Below are positions 49,582-57,685 of a stretch of DNA of 64,000 nt, piece after piece. The notes under the pieces were generated by a model. That model worked only from the letters and a program-made list of their open reading frames with translations. It was not told the DNA's origin and ran no database searches. Origin of the DNA: VAXT01 sp963850415 (GTDB taxonomy: Bacteria > Actinomycetota > Thermoleophilia > Gaiellales > Gaiellaceae); assembly GCA_963850415.1 (NCBI GenBank), contig CAWKLE010000002.1, forward strand, positions 434,001 through 498,000, written 5' to 3'. The stretch's first letter is position 1, and each line of letters begins with the position of its first letter. Position numbers and translations under genes: made by a program.

Positions 49582-50391
49582 GTGAGGGCGGCCGTCGTCG
49601 GTCACGTCGAGTGGGTCCGTTTCGCGCAGGTCGAGCAGGTGCCCGCGCAGGGCGAGATCGTCACCGCCCTGGACACGTGGGAGGAGCCGGCCGGCGGCGG
49701 GGCGGTCGCGGCCGGGGAGCTCGTGCGGCTCGGCGCGGAGGTCGACTTCTTCGTCGCCGTCGGCAACGACGAGCTCAGCGTGCGGGCGCGCGACGCTCTC
49801 GAGAAGCTCGGCTGCCGCGTACACGCGGCGACACGCGACGAGCCGCAGAGACGCGCGTTCACCTACCTCGACGGCGACGGCGAGCGGACGATCACGCTCA
49901 TGGGCTCGAAGCTGCACCCGCACGGCGCCGATCCACTCCCATGGGCCGAGCTGGCCGGCGTGGACGCCGTCTACTTCAGCGCGGGCGACCCGGACGCGCT
50001 GCGGGCGGCGCGGCAGGCGCGCGCGCTCGTCGCGACCGCCCGCGAGCTGCCGACACTGGTCGTGGCGCAGGTGCAGCTCGACGCGCTCGTCCGCAGCGGG
50101 CGCGACCCGAGCGAGGCGTACGAGCCCGGCCTGCTCGATCCCGAGCCGAGCATGATCGTCACGACGATGGGCCGCGAGGGCGGCTCGTATACCGTCGCAG
50201 GGGAGGAAGGGACGTACGACCCGCTCGAGCTGCCCGGGCCGCTCGTCGACGCCTACGGGGCCGGCGACAGCTTCGCCGCAGGCCTGACCTTCGCGCTCGG
50301 GAGCGGCCGTTCGCCCGAAGCCGCGGTCGAGTTCGCGGCGAAGTGCGGCGCCGTCGCGATGACCCGTCGCGGCGCACACGGCAATCGGTAG
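49582..50391 (+). CDS. PfkB-family carbohydrate kinase
   Basis: 269 residues. Gly-rich substrate region AGGGAVAAGELVRLG (about 38-52) and the C-terminal anion-hole/catalytic motif DAYGAGDSFAAGL (about 227-239; catalytic Asp in GAGD). The sugar or nucleoside substrate cannot be told. GTG 49582 matches the family start (VRAAVVGHVEWV). Divergent from the sigma gene and followed 11 nt downstream by the MMPL gene. Confidence 0.88.
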   Translation: MRAAVVGHVEWVRFAQVEQVPAQGEIVTALDTWEEPAGGGAVAAGELVRLGAEVDFFVAVGNDELSVRARDALEKLGCRVHAATRDEPQRRAFTYLDGDGERTITLMGSKLHPHGADPLPWAELAGVDAVYFSAGDPDALRAARQARALVATARELPTLVVAQVQLDALVRSGRDPSEAYEPGLLDPEPSMIVTTMGREGGSYTVAGEEGTYDPLELPGPLVDAYGAGDSFAAGLTFALGSGRSPEAAVEFAAKCGAVAMTRRGAHGNR

Positions 50392-50394
50392 CCT
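50389..50394 (+). promoter_or_regulatory. -10 element (TAGCCT) for the MMPL transporter gene
   Basis: TAGCCT begins with the stop codon of the kinase gene and lies 7 nt before ATG 50402. Confidence 0.4.
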
Positions 50395-50401
50395 CGACTC
50401 G

Positions 50402-52570
50402 ATGGCTCGCATCGCGCGCCTCGTGATCCGTCACCGGCTGCTCGTCGTCGGCGTCTGGATCGTCCTCACGTTCGTCGGTGCGTTCTCCGCGGCGAAGCTC
50501 TCGAACCGCTGGTTCCAGTCCTTCTCGATCCCGGGCTTCTCGGCGTACGAGGCCAACCAGCGCACGCTGAAGACCTTCGGCTCCGGCGAGCAGCCGCCGC
50601 TCGTCACCGTGTTCACCGCGCGGGGCAGGGACATCACGAAGGTTCCGGGCCTCCAGCACGCGATCGAGCGGACGAGCGAGACAGTCCCTGGCTCGCGCAC
50701 CGGCGACTGGTTCGACACGCACAGCGACATGTACCTGTCCAAGGACCGGCACACGATGGTCGCCACGATCTACCCGCCCGGCAACGCGACCTTCTCGAGC
50801 TTCCCGCCGATCGACCAGGCGCGCGCTGCGCTCAGGCAGGCCACTCCCGCGGGAGTGCAGAGCCACCTCACAGGTCGCGACGCGATCTTCGCGTCCCAGG
50901 GCGGGACGAGCGGCCCGGGCGTGCTCACAGAGACGCTGATCGGCGCCGTCGGCGCGCTCATCATCCTGCTCTTCGTCTTCGGGACGCTGCCCGCGGTCGC
51001 AATGCCCCTGGCGATGGCGGCGGCGTCGATCCTGACCACGTTCCTGTGCGTCTACGCCCTGACGTACGTGACCGACGTCTCGATCATCGTCCAGTTCCTG
51101 GTCGCCCTCGTCGGCCTCGGCGTCTCGATCGACTACGCGCTCGTGATGATCTTCCGCTTCCGGGAGGAGCTCGCGAGCGGTCGCCACCCGGACGACGCGC
51201 TCGTGGAGACGATGACGCACGCGGGGCGCTCGGTGATCATCTCCGGCTCGACGGTCGCGATCGGGCTCCTGAGCATGGTCATCCTGCCGCTGCCGTTCAT
51301 CCGCTCGATCGGGATCGGCGGGATGCTGATCCCGGCCGTCGCGGTGCTCGCCTCGCTCACGCTGCTGCCCGCGCTCTTCTCGCTGCTCGGGCACCGGATC
51401 AACCGGCTGCGCGTGATGCCGAAGCGGTTCGTGGCGCCGCCGAGCGCAGAGTCCGGCTTCTGGGCGGGCTGGGCGCGCCTCGTGACCCGCCGGCCACTGC
51501 CGATCTTCCTGCTGGGCGCGGTCATCGTCACGCTCGTCATCATCCCGGCCTTCCACATCAACCCGAGCGACGCCGAGCTGAGCAAGGAGCCGTCCGCCGG
51601 CGATGCCAGAGCCGGCCAGCTGGCCGTGCAACGGGCGGGCCTCCCTGCGGGCGTCTTCCTGCCGCACGTGATCCTCGTCGAGCATGGAGCGACGCCCGCG
51701 GTGCTCAGGCAGACCGCCGAGGACGTCGCCGACTCGCCCGGGATCTACGGCGCGGCCGCTCCGACCACGTGGCGGAAGGGCGAGACGGGCCTCGTCGAGG
51801 CGTTCGGCACGGTTGACGGGAACGCGCGCTCCGCGAGGGACACCGTCTCGAACCTGCGCCACGACGTGTTACCCCGGGCCGAGAGCCAGGCCGGCGACGG
51901 AGTTCGGCTCACCCTCGGCGGCCTGCCGGCCGAGACCCGCGACTTCATCCATGCCGTCTACGGCAAGTTTCCGTACGTCCTGCTGTTCGTGCTCGTCCTC
52001 ACGTTCGTGCTCCTGATGCGCGCGTTCCGGTCGGTGGTGCTCGCCGTCAAGGCCGTGTTCCTGAACCTCGTCTCGCTCGCCGCCGCGTACGGGATCGTCG
52101 TCTTCATCTTCCAGGACGGGCACGGGAGCGATGCGATCTGGAACGTCCAGGCGACCGATGCCGTCATCTCCTGGATACCGCTGATGATCTTCGCGTTCCT
52201 CTACGGGATCTCGATGGACTACGAGGTCTTCATGCTCACGCGCATGCGCGAGGCGTACGACGAGACCGGCGACACGAAGCGCGCGATCGAGCTCGGGCTC
52301 GCGCGCACCGGGAAGCTCGTGACGAGCGCGGCGCTCGTGCTCATGTTCGCCTTCTTCTCGCTCTCGACGGGCCCCGGCCCGGACATCAAGCAGTTCGCGA
52401 TCGGGCTATCGGCGGGGATCATCTTCGACGCGACCGTGATCCGGGCGCTGCTCGTGCCGTCCGTGATGCAGCTGATGGGCCGCTGGAACTGGTGGCTCCC
52501 GTCGTGGACGGCGAAGGTGCTGCGGACGAGACCGAGCCCGCTCGAGCCGGCCACCGCGGCCGAGACCTAG
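50402..52570 (+). CDS. MMPL/RND-family membrane transporter
   Basis: 722 residues with two halves, each an external domain followed by a bundle of five to six helices. Proton-relay type Asp-Tyr pairs are in GVSIDYALVMIFR (about 240) and GISMDYEVFMLTR (about 600). Family members export lipids, siderophores or drugs across the inner membrane. The upstream kinase gene offers no clear substrate hint. A TTA leucine codon occurs near 51870 (rare in such a GC-rich genome). Confidence 0.92.
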   Translation: MARIARLVIRHRLLVVGVWIVLTFVGAFSAAKLSNRWFQSFSIPGFSAYEANQRTLKTFGSGEQPPLVTVFTARGRDITKVPGLQHAIERTSETVPGSRTGDWFDTHSDMYLSKDRHTMVATIYPPGNATFSSFPPIDQARAALRQATPAGVQSHLTGRDAIFASQGGTSGPGVLTETLIGAVGALIILLFVFGTLPAVAMPLAMAAASILTTFLCVYALTYVTDVSIIVQFLVALVGLGVSIDYALVMIFRFREELASGRHPDDALVETMTHAGRSVIISGSTVAIGLLSMVILPLPFIRSIGIGGMLIPAVAVLASLTLLPALFSLLGHRINRLRVMPKRFVAPPSAESGFWAGWARLVTRRPLPIFLLGAVIVTLVIIPAFHINPSDAELSKEPSAGDARAGQLAVQRAGLPAGVFLPHVILVEHGATPAVLRQTAEDVADSPGIYGAAAPTTWRKGETGLVEAFGTVDGNARSARDTVSNLRHDVLPRAESQAGDGVRLTLGGLPAETRDFIHAVYGKFPYVLLFVLVLTFVLLMRAFRSVVLAVKAVFLNLVSLAAAYGIVVFIFQDGHGSDAIWNVQATDAVISWIPLMIFAFLYGISMDYEVFMLTRMREAYDETGDTKRAIELGLARTGKLVTSAALVLMFAFFSLSTGPGPDIKQFAIGLSAGIIFDATVIRALLVPSVMQLMGRWNWWLPSWTAKVLRTRPSPLEPATAAET

Positions 52571-52637
52571 CAGTCCCAGCCGGTCGTCGTCATCTCGTAT
52601 GCCTCATCGGGGTCTTCCGCGTGAGGGTTCATAGGTA

Positions 52638-52680
52638 TTGCGATGTGGGGCAGTGTGGTCTAAAGTGGGGAGACGTGGAA
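52638..52680 (+). promoter_or_regulatory. mraZ promoter with four MraZ-type TGG boxes
   Basis: -35 TTGCGA at 52638-52643 and -10 TAAAGT at 52661-52666 are 17 nt apart. TGGGG, TGGTC, TGGGG and TGGAA begin at 52646, 52656, 52666 and 52676, an exact 10-nt spacing. MraZ is known to bind TGGGN repeats with 5-nt spacers in its own promoter. The boxes cover the -10 and start site, consistent with self-repression of the dcw cluster. Confidence 0.85.
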
Positions 52681-52700
52681 TCACCTTCACGGCCCCAGAC

Positions 52701-53135
52701 ATGCTTCTCGGCGAACACGAGCACACGATCGACGACAAGAACCGGCTCACGCTTCCGGCCCGGTTCCGGACGGCGTTCGCGACCGGCGTCGTGCTCACGC
52801 GCGGGATGGACGGCTGTCTCTACGCTTACCGCCGCGACGACTGGGACACGCTCGTGGAGTCACGGCTCGCCGAGCTCGACCCGCTCAGCCAGGAGGGTCG
52901 CCGGATGCAGCGCTTCTTCTTCTCGGGCGCGATCGAGGCCGAGCTCGACCGCCAGGGGCGCGTGATGATCCCGGCCGCTCTCATCCAGCATGGAGGGCTC
53001 GGCCGGAACGTCGTCGTCGCGGGTGTGAGGGATCACCTGGAGATCTGGGACCGCGCCGCCTGGCGCAAGGAGCTGAAAGAAGTGGAAGGGAGCGCAGAAG
53101 ATGTTGCCGAGCGTCTTGCAACCAAACGAGACTGA
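52701..53135 (+). CDS. mraZ: Transcriptional regulator MraZ
   Basis: 144 residues with two MraZ/SpoVT-AbrB-like repeats: GEHEHTIDDKNRLTLPARFR (about 3-22) and IEAELDRQGRVMIPAALIQH (about 75-95), each holding the DxKxR/LP-type DNA-contact motif. It forms a ring-shaped oligomer that binds the TGG boxes upstream and regulates the dcw cluster. ATG 52701 gives the canonical MLLGEHEH start. It overlaps rsmH by 35 nt. Confidence 0.95.
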   Translation: MLLGEHEHTIDDKNRLTLPARFRTAFATGVVLTRGMDGCLYAYRRDDWDTLVESRLAELDPLSQEGRRMQRFFFSGAIEAELDRQGRVMIPAALIQHGGLGRNVVVAGVRDHLEIWDRAAWRKELKEVEGSAEDVAERLATKRD

Positions 53136-54057
53136 TCACGTTCCCGTCCTCGCCGAGGAGGTGCGCGAGCTCCTCGCGATCGAGCCCGGGCAGACCGTCG
53201 TCGACGCCACCTTCGGCGCCGGTGGCCACGCCGCGGTCCTCGCCTCCGACCTCAAGGGCGACGGCCGCTTCATCGCGATCGACCGCGACCCAACGGTGCG
53301 TCCGTACTACGAAGGGTTCAAGCGCCACGCGGGCGTGCAGTCGCGGTTCCTGCGCGGCGAGGCCTCGGTCGTCCTCGACCAGCTGGCCGAGAACGGCGTC
53401 CACGCCGACGCGATCCTGCTCGATCTCGGGGTCTCCAGCATGCAGATCGACCGGCCGGAGCGCGGCTTCTCGTACGCGGCCGACGCGCCGCTCGACATGC
53501 GCATGGACCCGACCGCGGAGCTGACCGCCGCCGAGCTCGTCAACGAGGCCTCGGAGCGAGAGCTGATCACGATCTTCCGCAAGTACGGCGAGGAGCGCTA
53601 CGCGAAGCAGATCGCCCGTGCGATCGGACGGCGCCGGCGCAAGCAGCCGATCGAGCGCACCGGCGACCTCGTGGACATCATCCGCGCTGCGATTCCCGCG
53701 CCCGCGCGGTTCGGCGACGGCCATCCGGCGAAGCGCGTCTTCCAGGCGCTCCGCATCGCAGTCAACGACGAGCTCGGCGAGCTCGAGGAGGCGCTCCCCG
53801 CTGCGCTCGAGATGTTGCGTCCCGGCGGACGCCTCGCCGTGATCGCGTTCCACTCGCTCGAGGATCGGATCGTGAAGCGCTTCTTCCAGCGGCTCGAGCG
53901 CGGCTGTGTCTGCCCGCCCGACTTTCCCGTCTGCGTGTGCGGCCGCGAGCCCGAGCTCAGGCGGCTGAACCGCAAGGCGATCCGGCCGAGTGCCCACGAG
54001 CTGGCCCACAACCCGCGTGCGGCTTCGGCCAGGCTGCGCGCAGCCCAAAAAGCCTGA
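53101..54057 (+). CDS. rsmH: 16S rRNA (cytosine-1402-N4) methyltransferase RsmH
   Basis: 318 residues. SAM-binding DATFGAGGHAAVL (about 39-51), DLGVSSMQID (about 111), FSYAADAPLDMRMD (about 125) and the C-terminal IAFHSLEDRIVKRFF (about 256-270) are all family hallmarks. Also known as MraW. The stop shares one base with the ftsL ATG. Confidence 0.96.
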   Translation: MLPSVLQPNETDHVPVLAEEVRELLAIEPGQTVVDATFGAGGHAAVLASDLKGDGRFIAIDRDPTVRPYYEGFKRHAGVQSRFLRGEASVVLDQLAENGVHADAILLDLGVSSMQIDRPERGFSYAADAPLDMRMDPTAELTAAELVNEASERELITIFRKYGEERYAKQIARAIGRRRRKQPIERTGDLVDIIRAAIPAPARFGDGHPAKRVFQALRIAVNDELGELEEALPAALEMLRPGGRLAVIAFHSLEDRIVKRFFQRLERGCVCPPDFPVCVCGREPELRRLNRKAIRPSAHELAHNPRAASARLRAAQKA

Positions 54058-54416
54058 TGGCCCGCGCGGCGACAGCCACGGCGCTCCCGGCCCCGTCCCG
54101 GCCGCGCCCACGGCCGAAGGCGAAGCCGCGCGCGCAGCGGAAGGTCGAGCCGCGCAGACGCGTTGCCAGCGGTGTCGTCTGGATCGGCCTCGTCGCGGCC
54201 CTGCTCGCGGGCGTCGTGGCGCTCAACGTCGCCGTCCTTCGGCTCAACGTCCGGCTCGACGAGACGCAGCGTGAGCGGAACCAGCTGCGCGCCGACAATG
54301 CCCAGCTCAACACGGAGATCGCGGCGAAGGCCGCCTCCGGACGGATCCTCGGGCTGGCGAGCGGCCGGCTCGGGCTGCGTCCCGCGACCCCCGAGTATCT
54401 CGACCTGAGGAAATGA
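54057..54416 (+). CDS. ftsL: FtsL-like cell division protein
   Basis: 119 residues: basic Pro/Lys/Arg-rich cytosolic tail (1-38), one membrane helix (about 40-62) and an external leucine-zipper-like coil (LNVRLDETQRERNQLRADNAQ in part). No strong sequence signature exists for FtsL; the call rests on layout and position between rsmH and ftsI. FtsL forms the FtsQBL complex that activates septal synthesis. ATGA overlap with ftsI. Confidence 0.8.
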   Translation: MARAATATALPAPSRPRPRPKAKPRAQRKVEPRRRVASGVVWIGLVAALLAGVVALNVAVLRLNVRLDETQRERNQLRADNAQLNTEIAAKAASGRILGLASGRLGLRPATPEYLDLRK

Positions 54417-56086
54417 AGCTGACGAACCGGCGAATCCGGCTCGTCCTCGCCGTCTTCGCCTTCGCGTTCCTGGCGATGTTCGCCCGCGCGGCCTGGCTCC
54501 AGGGAGTCCGCGCCGGCAGCTACGAGCGGCTGGCCTCGGGCCAGCACAAGGCGACGATCGTCGAGCCCGCGGCGCGGGGGACGATCTTCGACCGCACGGG
54601 CGTCCAGCTCGCGATCGGCCGCCAGGCGACAACGGTCTTCGCGGATCCGCAGCTGATCCGAGACCCGAAGTCGACCGCAGAGACCGTCGCGCACGTCCTC
54701 AGGATGGACCCCGATCAGGTGCTCGCCGAGTTGTCCGACCGCACGCACGGCTTCGTCTACATCAAGCGCAAGGCCGACCCCGAGCGTGCGGCGATCCTGA
54801 AGAAGGCGGGCATCCTCGGCCTCGGCTTCACGAACGAGGAGCAGCGCGTCTACCCGCTCGACCAGGTCGCGTCGCAGGTCGTCGGCTACGCAGGCACGGA
54901 CAACCACGGCCTTGCAGGGCTCGAGCTCGGGCTCGACCACACGCTCTCCGGAAAGCCCGGCAGCGAGACCGTGATCCGCGACCCCGCGGGCCAGGCGATC
55001 GACGTCCTGCACTCGACCTCCGCTCACGAGGGCGAGAGCGTCACGCTCACGATCGATCACACGATCCAGGCCCAGGCCGAGGCGGTGCTGCGGAGCACGA
55101 TCGACCAGTGGCACGCGAAGGGCGCCTCGGCGATCGTGCTCGATCCGCGCACGGGCGGAATCCTCGCGATGGCCGTCGAGAAGGGCTACAACGCCAACCT
55201 GTTCCCGATCGTGCCCAAGGACCGGCAGCGCAACCGGACGGTCACGGACACCTACGAGCCGGGGTCGACGTTCAAGCTCGTGACGGTCGGCGCCGTGCTC
55301 TCCGAAGGCCTCGTCACGCCGTCGACGGCCTTCACGCTTCCGTACTCGATCCACGTCGCCGACCGGATCATCCGCGACGCGCACCCGCGTGGGACCGAGC
55401 GGCTGACCGTCGACCAGATCCTGTCGCAGTCGTCGAACGTCGGGACGATCACGCTCGCCGAGAAGCTCGGTTCGGAGCGGCTCAGCCAGTGGATCAGCCG
55501 CTTCGGCTTCGGGCACCTGACCGGCATCGACTTCCCGGGGGAGACGCCTGGGATCGTGCCGCCGCTCGACAAGTGGTCCGGCTCGACGATCGGCACGCTT
55601 CCGATCGGGCACGGGATCGCGATCACGCCCGTGCAGATGGCCGCCGCCTACGGGGCGGTCGCGAACGACGGCGTCTGGCTCCAGCCGCACCTCGTCGACC
55701 GGATCGGCTCGCATGATCGGCGTGGTGCCGTGTCGCGGACGATCCTCACCCCGGGCGTGTCGCGCCAGGTGCTGAGAATGATGCAGGACGTCGTCATCGA
55801 GGGCACCGGCCAGGAGGCAAAGGTTCCGGGCTACAAGGTGGCCGGCAAGACGGGGACCGCCGCGAAGCCGGATCCGCAGGGCGGGTACTCGACGACGAAG
55901 TACGTGGCCTCGTTCGTCGGCATCGTTCCCGCGACGAATCCGAGGCTTGTCGTGCTCGTCACCGTCGACGAGCCTGCGGCGTCGATCTGGGGCGGCGTCG
56001 TGGCGGCGCCGGCCTTCCAGCAGATCGCCGGGTTCGACCTGCAGTACCTGGAAATCCCGCCGGACGACCCGTCCTCGCTTCCCTGA
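54413..56086 (+). CDS. ftsI: Septal peptidoglycan transpeptidase FtsI (class B PBP)
   Basis: 557 residues: one N-terminal membrane helix (about 9-27), dimerisation domain with RGTIFDRTGVQLA (about 55-67), and transpeptidase domain with active-site Ser in GSTFK (about 284), SSN motif in SQSSNVGTI (about 342) and KTGT (about 480). It cross-links septal peptidoglycan outside the membrane. No PASTA repeats follow. The gene ends at 56086; the next gene starts only after a structured 186-nt gap, the only large gap in the cluster. Confidence 0.96.
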   Translation: MKLTNRRIRLVLAVFAFAFLAMFARAAWLQGVRAGSYERLASGQHKATIVEPAARGTIFDRTGVQLAIGRQATTVFADPQLIRDPKSTAETVAHVLRMDPDQVLAELSDRTHGFVYIKRKADPERAAILKKAGILGLGFTNEEQRVYPLDQVASQVVGYAGTDNHGLAGLELGLDHTLSGKPGSETVIRDPAGQAIDVLHSTSAHEGESVTLTIDHTIQAQAEAVLRSTIDQWHAKGASAIVLDPRTGGILAMAVEKGYNANLFPIVPKDRQRNRTVTDTYEPGSTFKLVTVGAVLSEGLVTPSTAFTLPYSIHVADRIIRDAHPRGTERLTVDQILSQSSNVGTITLAEKLGSERLSQWISRFGFGHLTGIDFPGETPGIVPPLDKWSGSTIGTLPIGHGIAITPVQMAAAYGAVANDGVWLQPHLVDRIGSHDRRGAVSRTILTPGVSRQVLRMMQDVVIEGTGQEAKVPGYKVAGKTGTAAKPDPQGGYSTTKYVASFVGIVPATNPRLVVLVTVDEPAASIWGGVVAAPAFQQIAGFDLQYLEIPPDDPSSLP

Positions 56087-56103
56087 CCGGCGACCCGCTT
56101 CCG

Positions 56104-56118
56104 CCCGGCGAAGCCGGG
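56104..56118 (+). other. Stem-loop CCCGGC-GAA-GCCGGG after ftsI
   Basis: Six-bp GC stem with a GAA loop, 17 nt after the ftsI stop. No T-run follows, so it is at most a weak or Rho-assisted terminator or an RNA-stabilising end. Confidence 0.45.
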
Positions 56119-56133
56119 CTCCGCGGGCCGCCT

Positions 56134-56211
56134 CGGGCCGCTGAGTGCCCTCCTGCGAGCGGGCCGTGTGCCTAACACTCTCCCGCTCGCATACGGACAC
56201 TCAGCGACCCG
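56134..56211 (+). ncRNA. Nested three-tier hairpin in the ftsI-murE gap (candidate regulatory RNA)
   Basis: Outer arms CGGG-C-CGCTGAGTG (56134-56147) and CACTCAGCG-A-CCCG (56198-56211) pair with one mismatch. Inside a symmetric 7+7 internal loop, GCGAGCGGG (56155-56163) pairs perfectly with CCCGCTCGC (56182-56190). The apical part adds GTGT (56166-56169) with ACAC (56175-56178). All arms are perfect or nearly so over 78 nt, and the element lies 62 nt before the murE start. It is unlike any riboswitch I know. Confidence 0.6.
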
Positions 56212-56254
56212 TCAGGAAACCGAGTTAGTCCAGAGCAGTAGCTGGGCACGTTGC

Positions 56255-56260
56255 TACGCT
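56255..56260 (+). promoter_or_regulatory. -10-like element (TACGCT) before murE
   Basis: TACGCT lies 12 nt before GTG 56273 and would give a 5-nt leader downstream of the hairpin. No clear -35 is seen. Confidence 0.3.
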
Positions 56261-56272
56261 CGCGCGGCCCCA

Positions 56273-57685
56273 GTGGAGCTACGACGCATCGCACAAACGC
56301 TGTCCCCGAGCCAGGTCGTCGGGGACACCGCCGTCGAGATCACGGATCTCGCGTACGACACGCGCGCGGTGTCACCGGGGGCGCTCTTCTTCTGCGTGCG
56401 CGGGGCTCGCTTCGACGGGCACGAGCTCGCGGATCGCGCGATCGATGCCGGTGCCGCGGCGCTCGTCGTCGAGCGGCCCGTCGCGTCGAGGGTGCCGCAG
56501 GTCGTGGTCGAGGATTCGCGCCGCGCGATGGCAACGGCGGCGCTCGAGTTCTTCGAGCACCCGTCCGACGAGCTCCAGATCGCGGCCGTCACAGGCACGA
56601 ACGGCAAGACGACGACCGCGTTCCTGCTCTACTCGATCCTCGACGTCGCGGGCCGCAAGCCCGGCCTGCTCGGGACGATCGAGTCCCGCGTCGGCGGCGA
56701 GCCCAGGCCAGCCGTGCGCACGACGCCCGAGGCGATCGACCTCCAGCGCGCCTTCCGCGAGATGCTCGACGCGGGCGACCGCAGCGCCGCGATGGAGGCG
56801 ACGTCGCACGGCTCGGAGCTCGGGCGCCTCGTGGGGATTCGCTTCTCCTCGCTCGCGTTCACGAACCTGACGCAGGACCACCTCGACCTGCACGGCACGA
56901 TGGAGGCGTACTTCGAGGCCAAGCGCCGGCTCTTCCTCGACGGGCGCCCGCCCGCGGCGATCAACGTCGGTGACGCGTGGGGGCGCAAGCTCGCGGAGGA
57001 CAGGCCCGATGCGCTCACCTACGGCTTCGCCGACGACGCCGAGATTCGCCCCGAGGCGCTCGACGGGATCGACCTCAAGCTCAAGGGCCGCTTCAACGTC
57101 GAGAACGCACTCGCCGCGATGGCGAGCTGCCGTCTGCTCGGGATCGACGACGACGCGATCGCGCGTGGGCTGGAGGCGGTCGACGGCGTGCCCGGGCGGT
57201 TCGAGGCCGTGGACGAGGGGCAGCCGTTCACGGTGCTCGTCGACTACGCCCACACGCCCGACTCGCTCGAGAACGTCCTGACCACCGCGCGTGACCTGAC
57301 CTCGGGCCGGCTGATCTGCCTCTTCGGCTGCGGAGGGGACCGCGACCGCGAGAAGCGCCCGATCATGGGCCGGATCGCGTCCGAGCTCGCCGATGTCCCG
57401 ATCGTCACGTCCGACAACCCGCGCAGCGAGGACCCGGGCGCGATCATCGACGAGATCGTCGCCGGAATTCCTAGTAACAGTCTGTTACAAGGAGACGTCG
57501 AGGTGGTGCCGGATCGCCGGTCCGCGATCGCCCACGCGATCGAGACCGCCGAGCCGGGCGACGTCGTCGTCATCGCCGGCAAGGGCCACGAGCAGGGTCA
57601 GCAGTTCCGGGACCGAACAGTTCCTTTCGATGACCGAGAAGTCGCCCGCGAGGCCCTGAGACGGCTCGGGGCCGCCACGACGTGA
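56273..57685 (+). CDS. murE: UDP-N-acetylmuramoyl-tripeptide synthetase MurE
   Basis: 470 residues. ATP site TGTNGKTTTAF (about 108-118), carbamylated-Lys region and the amino-acid specificity motif DNPR in VTSDNPRSEDP (about 382), which marks meso-diaminopimelate-adding enzymes. IAGKGHEQGQ closes the C-terminal domain. GTG 56273 gives the usual N-terminus; longer in-frame starts would run through the hairpin. A palindrome of the 23-bp family lies inside the gene at 57470-57492 and encodes PSNSLLQG with codons, including TTA, unlike the rest. GTGA overlap with murF. Confidence 0.94.
   Translation: MELRRIAQTLSPSQVVGDTAVEITDLAYDTRAVSPGALFFCVRGARFDGHELADRAIDAGAAALVVERPVASRVPQVVVEDSRRAMATAALEFFEHPSDELQIAAVTGTNGKTTTAFLLYSILDVAGRKPGLLGTIESRVGGEPRPAVRTTPEAIDLQRAFREMLDAGDRSAAMEATSHGSELGRLVGIRFSSLAFTNLTQDHLDLHGTMEAYFEAKRRLFLDGRPPAAINVGDAWGRKLAEDRPDALTYGFADDAEIRPEALDGIDLKLKGRFNVENALAAMASCRLLGIDDDAIARGLEAVDGVPGRFEAVDEGQPFTVLVDYAHTPDSLENVLTTARDLTSGRLICLFGCGGDRDREKRPIMGRIASELADVPIVTSDNPRSEDPGAIIDEIVAGIPSNSLLQGDVEVVPDRRSAIAHAIETAEPGDVVVIAGKGHEQGQQFRDRTVPFDDREVAREALRRLGAATT
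57470..57492. promoter_or_regulatory. 23-bp palindrome inside murE, copy 4
   Basis: Core TAGTAACAG-T-CTGTTAC with one arm mismatch relative to the 32243 copy. It sits in coding sequence and locally lowers GC, with codons AGT, AAC, AGT, TTA and CAA in a gene that otherwise uses G/C-ending codons. Confidence 0.75.
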
